Assembly (NCBI GenBank): GCA_024636835.1
Contig: JAGXGH010000012.1
Span: forward strand, 50,294-114,293
Origin: Verrucomicrobiales bacterium
Lineage (GTDB): Bacteria; Verrucomicrobiota; Verrucomicrobiia; Verrucomicrobiales; SLCJ01
Direction of reading: 5' to 3'
Length of the DNA stretch: 64,000 bases
A program made the position numbers and the translations under genes. Within the stretch, counting starts at the first letter, position 1. The number at the start of each line of letters is the position of its first letter. The notes below the pieces were generated by a model. That model was given only the letters and a program-made list of their open reading frames with translations, searched no databases and had not been told where the DNA came from. Shown piece by piece: positions 16,965 through 28,900 of this stretch.

Positions 16965-19900
16965 ATGCAAAATCCATTATCTACCAATAGTGTTGTGGCA
17001 TCAGCGCGGCGCACATTTTTGAACGTAGGCTTATTACTAGCTTTGGCGTGTGGCTCAGTTACGAATGTCTCCGCGCAGATCCCGGATCTGACCAATGGTG
17101 AGCCACGCTTGGACAATTTGTATTGGAATCTTGGGCCGACGGGCATGTCGGGATGGTTCTATCGACCGAATTATACCGCCAAATATGATGGCTGGAATAC
17201 GCAGTTTGCCCGTCAGATTGAGGTGATGACAGTGGATACGGGATCTCCAGCTGCTGGAATCCTGCAGGTGGGTGATGTCATCCTAGGAGCGGATGGAAGC
17301 GGTGCCAACCCGGTCAATTTCACCAGCGACGCACGCAAGGCCTTTGCTTACGCGATTGCGGATGCGGAGGCCAGCACTCCTGCAACTCTCAAATTGCTCG
17401 TCTGGCGCGCTGGCACGACTTCGACGATGTCGCTTACGCTGGAGACTTTGGGTGCCTACAGCGCGACAGCACCCTACAACTGCCCGAAGTCGGCCGCTGT
17501 TTTGGAAAAGGGATTGGATGCTATCATGGCGCAGGGAGGGAGCGATGGATGGAAGTTCTCACTGATCACCTTGCTGGCGGGCAACGATCCTTCGAATCCT
17601 AACAATGCGGCGAGGATGGCCCGCGCCCAGCAGGAAGCGTATGCCCTGATTTTGACTCCGGAGCAGATTGCGGAATACACCGCTCCCGAACCGCTCAGCT
17701 ACAGCAAGATTGCCTGGAGGATCGGATTCCAACTGACGGCGTTGGCGGAATACTACCTGCATACCGGAGATCCGGCGGTTTATGAATCGCTGCGCGCCTA
17801 CGCGATCGCCGCGGCCAATGGCCAGACCATGTTCGGGACCAGTGGCCACCAGTTTGCCCGGAAGGCAGCCGACGGTTCCCTCAACGGCCCCTATGGCATC
17901 GGCTACGGTGTGGTCAGTTCTGCCAATATGCAGTGCTTCCTCGGTTTGGCTTTGGCCAAGCAGGCAGGGGTGACGGACCAGGCGGTCTTGGATGCGGTGG
18001 AGCGTGCCGCTAACTTCTACAGTGCCTATGTGGATCGTGGCACGATACCTTATGGTGAGCATAGCCCCGGGACCAATTACGGAGACAATGGCAAGAGCGG
18101 GATCGCCGCACTTTGTTTTAAGGCAGAGGGAACACGCAATTATGACGCGAACTACTACGCGACGCTCGCTGCTTCAGCCGCGGACAATCTGGATGCAGGT
18201 CACCAGGGTCCTTGGCTCAACTATCTCTGGACACCCCTTGGTGCGAACGCAGGTGGTGAAGAAGCGATGGCGGCATTCTTTGCCGAGCAGAGCTGGCGCT
18301 TCGATCTGGCTCGCAACTACGATGGCACCTTCACCTACAATAGCTATCAAAACGGCGGCCAATACGGTTACGGTGGCAAGACATGGAGTGGGACGCAATT
18401 TCAGATGTATCAGGCGATGCTGCTGCCTTATGCCGTGCCGCTGCGCGAAACCTTCCTGACAGGTAAAAATACCGCCGACTCGGCCGAGTGGCTCAGCGCC
18501 ACAGTGGTCGACGATGTGCAGGTTTCGTCCGGATATGATGCCACCACCCGAACCACGAATGAGTTAATCGCCGACCTCGGGATCTGGTCGCCGGTGACGC
18601 GCATTGCGACCGCAGCGGAAATTGGTCAACGCAGCTCCGAGCACGCAGCTTTGCTGCCGACCTTGCACAGCATGGCGATGGATACCAATGGTTCCCTGCA
18701 GTCACGGATGGGAGCCTGCAAGGCTCTGGGGGCGATCGCGGATGACAGTTCCGTTCCGGATCTTGTGGCATTGCTTTCCGATACCGACACCCGGATTCAA
18801 TGGCAGGCGGCCAATGCTTTGCGTTCCTTTTCGCAAAGCGCGTTGATGGCGGAGCTTAATGCCATCATGGTCGCTTGTGCGACGATGGGAAAACCGACCC
18901 TACCGCTCGATCCGGAGGATCCTGTGCACGTCACGCATCAAGCAGTGGTCAATTTGCTTTTTGCTGATATACTCGTTAGCCACGATCTGGTGGGAATTAA
19001 TCGGAATTTATTGTACCCGGCCATTCATGCGGCGGCAACGCACCCCATGGGGAAAGTCCGCGAGTCTGTCAGCAAGGTTTATTCCGAATTGACCAGAGAG
19101 GATGCCGAGGCACTGGCAGACATTTTGGTTGACGGTTCAATGGTCGAGGCTCCGGCGGACCGGATGTTTTCTCAGGCAATCCGCATGGAAGGAATCAAGT
19201 TGATGCAGGCCCACAATTTTGCCGAGGGCGTGCCGATCGCCATGTTCCTGACTGAAGAGCTGAACAGTATTACTGCCTTGAACACGCTGATCGCCTACGC
19301 AGGTGACTCCCTGCTGGTTGAACCGGATCACGAGGTCCTCAAGTGGCTCGATGTCCTTGAGGCGGGTGATGCCAGCCAAACATTTACCAATGCTTCAAAT
19401 TGGCCGGCTGCCGGCACGCACAACCATATCCAATGGGTGCGGGATGCGATTGTAGGCGATCCAGGACCTTATGAAAAACCAGAATCCTTCAAGCGGATTT
19501 ACACGGTTTATGCTGACGATGCGACGCTGACATTGCCGGATTACTGGACCGGACTGCACGTCGGAGCGTATGATTTCGCACAGGGCGACACCGTATACAC
19601 TTGGCGCAAGGTCCATGGTGCCGGCGACGTGAGCTTTTATCCGAACGGCACAGCTGCGGCGAAGGATACGACCGTCATCTTCGACGGCGCCCCGGGCGAA
19701 TATCTCTTCGAGGTGAAGGTGTCCGACTCACTGGGCTTTAGCGAAGTGACGCAAACCGTTGCGGTGACCCTTGAAAAAGTTGGCGGTGGTTTGGACCCCA
19801 ACTTGGCACCAACAGCGGACGGCCAATCGGTCACCGTTGTTCAGGGCACTCCGACCCAAATTATGCTGACCGGCAGCGACCCGGAAGGTTATTCACTCGA

Positions 19901-22900
19901 TTATACGGTGACCAGCGGTCCGAGTAACGGAACGCTATCCGGAACGGCTCCGAGCTTGGTCTATACCGCATCCGCCGGATACACAGGCTCTGACAGCATC
20001 AGCTTTGAGGTGATGGACAGCGAAGGCCAGGTGGCCAGCGGCACGGTGAGCATCACGGTGAACACGGGGGCTCCGGTCGGTCTCGCGATTTATGAGCCTT
20101 TCGACTATGCTGATGCAGCCATGCTCAACGGTCTTTCCGGTTCCACTGAAATCGGCTTCGCGGATGCGTCGACCTGGACGGCCGGTGGTGATATTTATGT
20201 TGATGCTACAGCGACGACAGGGGGCACGTCACCAAATAACGCGTTTGATGCAGCGTCTGCTAACACAGCGGCGGGAGGTTACGCCTACGGTCCTCTGCCG
20301 ACCACGGGTTCCAAGCTGTGGAACCGAGCCATGAATAGTATTGGTCAATCGCGACCGATCAATCCGAATGCGTTGACCAACAGCGGACTGCTGGCCGACG
20401 GCGCAACTCTCTGGTTCAGCGTGCTGATCGGTGCGGATGATACTTGGCTTAGGGATGTTCAAATTGCGCTGGGCAACGCGAGCTTCGGATCCACCAAGAA
20501 TTTCATTCAGGATGACGGTGCCGATCCGGGAACCGGGCTCGGGTTTGAATTCAACGCCGACAAACAATTTTATGCCGTCCAATTCTTTGATGCGACCCAA
20601 AGCACGCCCTTGAGAGGGGACTTTAATCTGTCCGCGGCAGGCCAGTTTGTGCGCTTTGGAGACCTTCGCTTGGTCGTGGGTAAAATCACCTGGGGCGCCT
20701 CTTCCGACACCGTTGAAATGTATCTACCGCTTCTGCCCGAAGCTGGAGCCAGCATTATTCTTCCGGATCAGCCGAGTTCTACCTTGGTCGCGAATGTCGA
20801 TCAGTCGAAGTTTGACGTCCTGACAGTGTCGCGTGGCTCGAACGTTTGGGTGGATGAGATCCGCTTCGGTTCGACGCTGCAAAGCGTGCTGATGGGCACG
20901 GTGGATGCGGGAGGAATCGCGAATGACGGTGTTGCTCCGACACCGAATCCGATGACCTTTGCGGTTGTGCCCTCAATGATGAGCCAGGACTCGATCACGA
21001 TGACAGCGACCCCAGCCTATGACCCCTTGGGTGTGGAATATTACTTCACGTGCACGGCCGGTGCCGGTGGTAGCGACAGCGGTTGGCAGGACAGCAATGT
21101 CTATACGAACTCCGGTCTGACTCCGGGTGTCGCCTACAGCTACACGGTGAAGGCGCGCGACAAGACACCCGGATTGAATGAAACGGCGGCATCGGCAGCA
21201 GCCTCGGCAACGATTCCGGCCTTGGGCACGGTGCCGAATCTGGTCGGCATCGAGCAGTCCATTGCTGAGACCCTGCTGGCAGATGCCGGCATGGTGCTTG
21301 GAACCGTGACGGATGCCGTCGCCTACAGCCAGACGGTGCCGGCAGGGCACGTGTTGAGTCAGAGTCCGGTGGGTCCCGTGTCAGCCGCTTATGGTAGCGC
21401 GGTGGCCCTCGAGATTTCGATTGGCCAAGACCCGACCCTGCCAACACTGGCGTCGGTTGATATCGTGGACGACAAGGGAGCGCTTCCGGTGACGCTTCCG
21501 GCGACGATCAATTATACGCTGACATTCAGTCAGGATATGGATGCGGCTACCATCGATGCGGGGGACTTTATCAATCTGGGCGATCTTCCTATTGTGATTG
21601 GGTCGATCAACGAGATTGCACCCGGCGTCATAACCGTTGAGGTCATCCCGAATAGCATCGATGGCGGAACCCTGCTCTTTGCGGTTGCTCAGGGGGCGGT
21701 CATTCAGGATGCGCTGGGCAATGCCTTGAATACGTCTTCAGCGATCGTGGATAGAGAAACTATTTCAATTGTCCGGCCTGCCAACTACGCACCGACCGTG
21801 GATGCAGGTCCGGATCAAACCGTAAGCATGGACTCACCTCAGCCATGGTCTCCTTACCTGATGAACGCCGCAGCTTGGTATGATGCCGCCGATGCGGCTA
21901 CGATTACCCAGTCAGGTGGTAAGGTTTCTAAATGGGATGACAAAAGCGGCAATGGGAATCATGCCTCACAAGGCAACACGTCCACACAGCCGAGCTACAA
22001 CGCCAGCGATGCCAAGCTGAACAACCTGCCGACGGTTGGTTACGATCAGGCCTTTAAAACTCTGGTTACAGGCAACTCCTTCACTGCGCAACGAGCCTAC
22101 GTCGTTACCTACTATGATCAGGCGACATTCGGCAGCTGGCACAACGCCGTTACGGATAAGGGCAATACGATTCGATTCGTAGGCGGCAACTCGGGTCAAA
22201 ATTACCTCACTTCAGGTCCGGCGAAAACTGGCACCGCCTATCAGAACGGCGATCGTGCGGCAAACCTGGTCGATGGAAGTAACCCTGCAGTGCTCCCGAT
22301 GTCTGCAAGCGTTTGGACCGTTACTGCAAACGCGACGACCCTCGACCAGTGGATACTTCTAGGCGGAAGTGTCAACTACAGCGGTTGGCAGAATGGGGCA
22401 CTTGCTGAAGTGATTCTGACAGACGGTAGCGAGAGCCTCGAAACCCAGCAGATGGTGGAAGGTTACCTTGCCCACAAGTGGGGACTGGAAGCCAGCCTGG
22501 CTGCGGACCATCCTTACAAGTTGGAGGCGCCAACAAGCCCGGCAGCACTGGCTGTATTGGATGCGACCGTGAACGACAAGGACAATGATCCGCTTACGAC
22601 TTTCTGGACGATGGTCAGTGGTCCTCAGGGCGTTACCTTCGGAAATGGATCTTCTGTAGATACCACTGCAACCTTGGTTGAGGCAGGAACCTATGTTCTT
22701 CAGCTCAGTGCGAATGACACCAAAGAGGTCGTATCTGATCAGGTCACGATTACGGTGAATGCTGGAAGCGATACCACGCCTCCGACGCTTTCCAGTTCGG
22801 AAATCGTGGATGATCGGGGTGGAGCAGATGTCACCGAAAATGCCTTGGTGACCTACACCGTTACCTTCAGTGAGGACATGAATGCGGCCACGGTTGAGGC

Positions 22901-25900
22901 CTCCGATTTCGGCAACGCTGGGACGGCTCCGCTCACGATGGGTACAATTGCTGAAACATCGCCTGGTGTCTTTACGGTAGGAGTGACGCCAACCGGCCTT
23001 GGCACCATTCAGCTTCAAATTAATGCGGGTGCGAGTCTTAATGATCTTGCCGGTAATTCGCTCGATACCAGCGCGGCAATTGTTGACGACACCACGATCA
23101 ATGTGGTCGCAGCGCCTCCTTCGAATAATGCTCCGGTTTTCACGGCTGATCCATTCAGCGCATCTGCCGCTACTGAAAATGTCGCCTATGTCGATAGCAT
23201 CGCAGGTAGCGCCACAGATGCCGATACCGGCGATACCCTGAGCTATAGCAAGGTCGGTGGGCCGACTTGGTTGAGTGTGGCCGCAAATGGCGACCTCACC
23301 GGGACAGCGACTAATGGTGACGTTGGGCTCAATGCCTTCACCGTCATCGTCAGCGATGGTAATGGCGGAAGCGATAGCGCCACCCTTTCGATCACGGTCA
23401 ATGCGGTGGTGGTGAATAATCCGCCAGTGGTAGATGCGGGAACGACCCAGACCGTTAGTCTGACTGCGGGTGGCGGGGCATGGACTCCAGCCGAAACAAC
23501 GGCGGTTGCTTGGTTTGATGCGGCCGATGCCTCCACCATCACTGAGAGTGCTGGCGCAGTTTCCCAGTGGCGCGACAAGAGCGGCAACGGCAAGCATGCC
23601 AATCAGGGTAATGCCTCGTTGCAGCCGACTTACAATGGCAGTGATGTCCGTCTGAACGGTCTACCGACGATTGGTTACGATCAGGGCTATAAGTTCCTCG
23701 ATACGCCAAATCTGGCAGCCATCAAGAATGTGTATTTCGTCACTTACTATGATGATCCGGACAACTCATTTGATTCTCACCGCGTTTTCTTCAGTGACAC
23801 GGGTAACGCCAACAAACTACAGGGGCAGGCAGGGAGCGATGACTGGGTGGTCGGCAAGGGCTTCGATAAGTATAAGGACGGTTCATCCACCAGTTCGGAC
23901 TTAGGCATCCTGCCGATGGGGGCAACTCTGTGGACAGCCAAGGGCACAGCTTCGCACACCAACAAGACGTGGCGTATGCTCGGTGGCATCCAAAACTACC
24001 AGTATTGGGAATACGGAGCCATCGGCGAAATCATCCTGACGGATGGTACCGAGGATTTGGAAACGCAGCAGAAGATCGAAGGCTACCTCGCCCATAAGTG
24101 GGGCCTGGAAGCCAATCTTCCCGCAGGTCACCCCTACAAGAGCGCCGCACCTACGGGCGGTTCGGCTGCAGTGGCAAATATCGACGGAACCGTTAGCGAT
24201 CCCGACAGTGATCCATTCACAACTTTATGGACTTTTGTAAGTGGTCCTGCGGGCGTTACCTTTGGGGATGCCGCTGCCGAAGACACGACGGCGACTTTCA
24301 CCGCGATAGGAACCTATGTTCTGGAGTTGACGGCTAACGACAGCACCGCTCAGACATCCGATCAGGTGACCATCACGGTGGACGATGGCAGTGATACGAT
24401 TGCTCCGACCCTTGCCGCCAGCGACTTCGTGGATGATAAGGCTGGAGCGAATGTTACCGAGAACGATCTGGTTACTTACACGGTGACCTTCAGTGAAGAC
24501 ATGGATGAGACGACCGTGGATGCGGCTGACTTCTCCAATGCGGGCAGCTCGTCTGTTACCATCGGCACGATTACCGAGACCACCCCGGGAGTCTTTACCG
24601 TTGAAGCAACTCCGACGGACGCAGGCACTCTTCAACTCCAAGTATCTGCCACGGCAGTGCTGTCGGATGTTGCGGGTAATACCCTTAATACGGCTTCGGC
24701 CATCGTGGATGACACGACGATCACAGTAAATCAACCGACTACCACCGTTCCGAACGTGGTTGGTCTGGCTCAAGCAACTGCTGAGTCAAATATCGTGTCA
24801 GCCAACCTTTTAGTGGGCAACATCATTACCCAATACGACGTCGGAGTTTCAGCCGGTGATGTGATCAGTCAGAACCCAACTGGCGGTAACGTCGTGGTGA
24901 TTGGTTCACCTGTGGATCTGGTCGTTTCACTCGGACCACCTCAGACAACCGTTCCGAATGTCATTGGTCAGGTTCAAGCAACGGCCGAATCCAACATCGT
25001 AGCTGCCAACCTTGTGGTGGGCACGGTGACCAGTCAATACGACGCAGGAGTTTCAGCAGGGAACGTGATTAGTCAGAACCCGGTAGGGAATACCACCGTG
25101 GTTGAAGGTAGCAGCGTGGATTTAGTGATCTCTCTTGGCCCTCCACTCACGACGGTGCCGAATGTGGTCGGTCTCGCTCAAGCCACAGCGGAGTCGAGCA
25201 TCGTAGCCGCCAACCTTGTCGTCGGCACGGTGACTTCACAGAACGATGCGGTCGTTCCTGCCGGTGACGTGATCAGTCAAAGCCCGGTCGGCACCACCAG
25301 TGTTGCCGAAGGATCCAGCGTTGATCTTGTGATCTCACTCGGACCGGTAATGACAGACGTTCCGAATGTGGTCGGTCTCGCTCAAGCAACCGCTGAGTCG
25401 AGCATCGTCGCTGCTAACCTAGTCGTTGGCACGGTGACTTCACAGAACGATGCAGTGGTTCCTGCCGGTGACGTGATCAGCCAAAGCCCGGTCGGCACCA
25501 CCAGTGTTGCCGAAGGATCAAGCGTTGATCTTGTGATCTCACTCGGACCGGTAATGACAAACGTTCCGAATGTGGTAGGTCTCGCTCAAGCAACCGCTGA
25601 GTCGAGCATCGTCGCAGCCAACCTTGTGGTTGGAACGGTGACTTCACAGAACGATGCGGTGGTTCCTGCCGGTGATGTGATCAGCCAAAGCCCGGTCGGC
25701 ACGACCAGTGTTGCCGAAGGCTCAAGCGTGGATCTCGTGATCTCGCTCGGACCGGTAATGACAGACGTTCCGAATGTGGTAGGTCTCGCTCAAGCAACCG
25801 CTGAGTCGAACATCGTCGCCGCCAACCTTGTGGTTGGAACGGTGACTTCGCAGAACGATGCGGTGGTTCCTGCTGGTGATGTGATCAGTCAAAGCCCAAT

Positions 25901-28900
25901 CGGCACCACCAGTGTTGCCGAAGGCTCAAGCGTGGATCTCGTGATCTCACTCGGACCGGTAATGACAGACGTTCCGAATGTGGTCGGTCTCGCTCAAGCA
26001 ACCGCTGAGTCGAGCATCGTTGCTGCTAACCTAGTCGTTGGAACAGTGACTTCACAGAACGATGCGGTGGTTCCTGCTGGTGATGTGATCAGTCAAAGCC
26101 CAATCGGCACCACCAGTGTTGCCGAAGGCTCAAGCGTGGACCTCGTGATTTCGCTTGGACCGGTGATGACAGACGTTCCGAATGTGGTAGGTCTCGCTCA
26201 AGCAACCGCTGAGTCGAACATCGTCGCCGCCAACCTTGTGGTTGGAGCCGTAACTTCGCAGAACGATGCGGTGGTTCCTGCTGGTGATGTGATCAGTCAA
26301 AGCCCGGTCGGCACCACCAGTGTTGCCGAAGGCTCCAGCGTGGACCTCGTGATCTCGCTTGGACCGGTGATGACAAACGTTCCGAATGTGGTTGGTCTCG
26401 CTCAAGCAACCGCTGAGTCGAGCATCGTTGCTGCCAACCTTGTGGTTGGAACTGTGACTTCACAGAACGATGCGGTGGTTCCTGCTGGTGATGTGATCAG
26501 TCAAAGCCCAATCGGCACCACCAGTGTTGCCGAAGGCTCAAGCGTGGACCTCGTGATCTCGCTTGGACCGGTAATGACAAAGGTTCCGAATGTGGTCGGT
26601 CTCGCTCAAGCGACCGCAGAGTCGAGCATCGTCGCCGCCAATCTCGTGGTGGGCACGGTGACCACGCAATACAGCGAAACGGTTCCGTCTGGTGATGTCA
26701 TCAGTCAGAACCCAACAGGTGGTTCCTCAGTGAATGAAGGATCAAGTGTAGATCTGATTGTTTCTGACGGACCTAACCCTAGCCCAAGCTCTGCACTCAT
26801 TGTGGAGTCATTCGAAGACTCCGATTCTTCCCTTGATGGTAATGCCGCGGGAACGGGACTGACCGGAACATGGTCGGGAAGCGGAGCAACGGTCGTGGCT
26901 GGCAATGTCAGCTATGGAAGCCTGCCGGTTTCAGGCAACAAGGTGGAAGTTGCTGCTAATTACGCATCAGTCTCTACGGGGGGCACGTTGAGCGGTTACC
27001 TAGATGATGGTGATAGGCTGTGGTTCAGCGTTGCAGTGCATACCGGCACGGATATTGGAACTAATCCGGATATTGGTTTTGCCTTCGGCACCAACAACAT
27101 AGGTAGCACGAATAATCTACCGATGAATGATGCTGGTGATGGAGGCTTGGGACTTGGATTCACCATCAAGCAGAATCAAGTCCATGCCACATGGTGGGAT
27201 CCCAATGACGGCAACGGCACTGATTTGAATAGGTCCACTACGAATAATGGAAATGGAGTAAGCGCAAGCACCTCCATATTGGTTGTGGGTGAATTGGTCT
27301 TCGGTGCCACAGACACACTCAACATCTATTTGCCGGACACTGCATTGAATCTCGGTTCAGTGGTCTCGACTGCGAGTGTCAGCTTTGATCAGACATTGCT
27401 TGATACCATCAGTTTTGCCGCGAAGTCAGCCGGAGGTCCGCATACCTTTGATGAAATCCGGTTTGGTGAGACATTCGATAGCGTGATTGGTGGCACCGTT
27501 GAACCGGACACGACGCCTCCGGCCTTGGCAGGCAGTGACATCGTGGATGATAAGGGCGGAGCAAACGTCACTGAGAACGATCTGGTGATCTACACCGTGA
27601 CCTTTAGCGAGGACATGGATGAGACCACCGTTGATGCCACGGACTTCTCCAATGCGGGAACTTCATCAGTCACCATCGGCACGATCACTGAAACTTCACC
27701 AGGTGTCTTCACCGTAGAAGCCACTCCGACCAATGCCGGAACACTGCAACTGCAAGTGTCCGCCAGTGCGGTGTTCACGGATGTCGCAGGAAATGCACTG
27801 GATACCGCTTTGGCCATCGTGGATGACACCACCATCACGGTGGATGCTGCCACCACGACGGTTCCCGATGTGGTCGGTCTTGCTCAGGCGACTGCCGAAT
27901 CGGACATCACCTCGGCTAATCTGACCGTGGGCACGATCACAACGCAATACGATGCAGTTGTTCCTGCCGGTGATGTGGTCAGCCAGAACCCAACCGGCGG
28001 TAGCGTCGTGGTGATTGGTTCACCTGTGGATCTGGTGGTTTCGCTCGGCGTTCAGATGGTGAATGTTCCCGATGTGGTCGGTCTTGCCCAGGCAAGTGCC
28101 GAGTCCGCGATCACCTCGGCGCTTCTGACCGTGGGCACGGTGACCACCGAGTATAGCGCCACCGTTTCCGCTGGCGACGTGATCAGCCAGGGCTTGGGCG
28201 CAGGTGCCAGCGTGCCCGTGAATTCCGCCGTGGATCTTGTGGTTTCTCTTGGTATCGACATCTCACCGAAGTTGGTTCGCACCACGGTCACTGCCGTGAG
28301 CAACACCAGTTGGACCACGGTGGGTCTCGGTCAGACCTACAACAACGCGGTGATTATCGCGACTCCGATCTACCCAAGCGCTAGCCTGCCGCCAGTAGTG
28401 ACCCGCATCACCAATGTCACCAGCACGGGCTTCGACCTCAAGATCGATAGAGCCGACGGGTTGACTGCTCCGGTGAGCATCGATGTCGCCATCGTGGCGG
28501 TGGATGAGGGGGTTTACACCCAAGCCGTTGATGGCGTGACTATGGAAGCCGTGAAGTTCACTTCCACGATCACCGCCTACGGTACCAACAACTGGGCCGC
28601 CGAGTCCCGCAGCTATCAGAACAGCTACACCACGCCGGTGGTGATCGGCCAGGTGATGAGCAGCAACGACGCGAACTGGTCGACGTTCTGGAGCATGGGA
28701 GCCAGCCGCCAGGATGCGGTTGATGCGAGCAATCTGAATGTCGGTAAGCATGTCGGTCAGGATTCGAACAGAACGCGCGCGGACGAGGTGATCGGTTATA
28801 TTGTCATCGAGGCCGGCAACGGCACGGCAAACGGAGTGGCCTATGAGGCCGGCCTTGGTGCGGCGACCGTGCAGTGCTTCGGTGATTCGGCAACGCCCTA

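Noticed and set aside
22359..23597. 412-codon minus-strand frame inside the giant gene
   Set aside because: It mirrors the repeated Ig and jellyroll modules and has no start signal or domain of its own.
24741..26780. Regularly spaced repeats considered as a CRISPR-like array
   Set aside because: Units are 204 bp, contiguous and in frame, and encode PASTA domains. There are no spacers.
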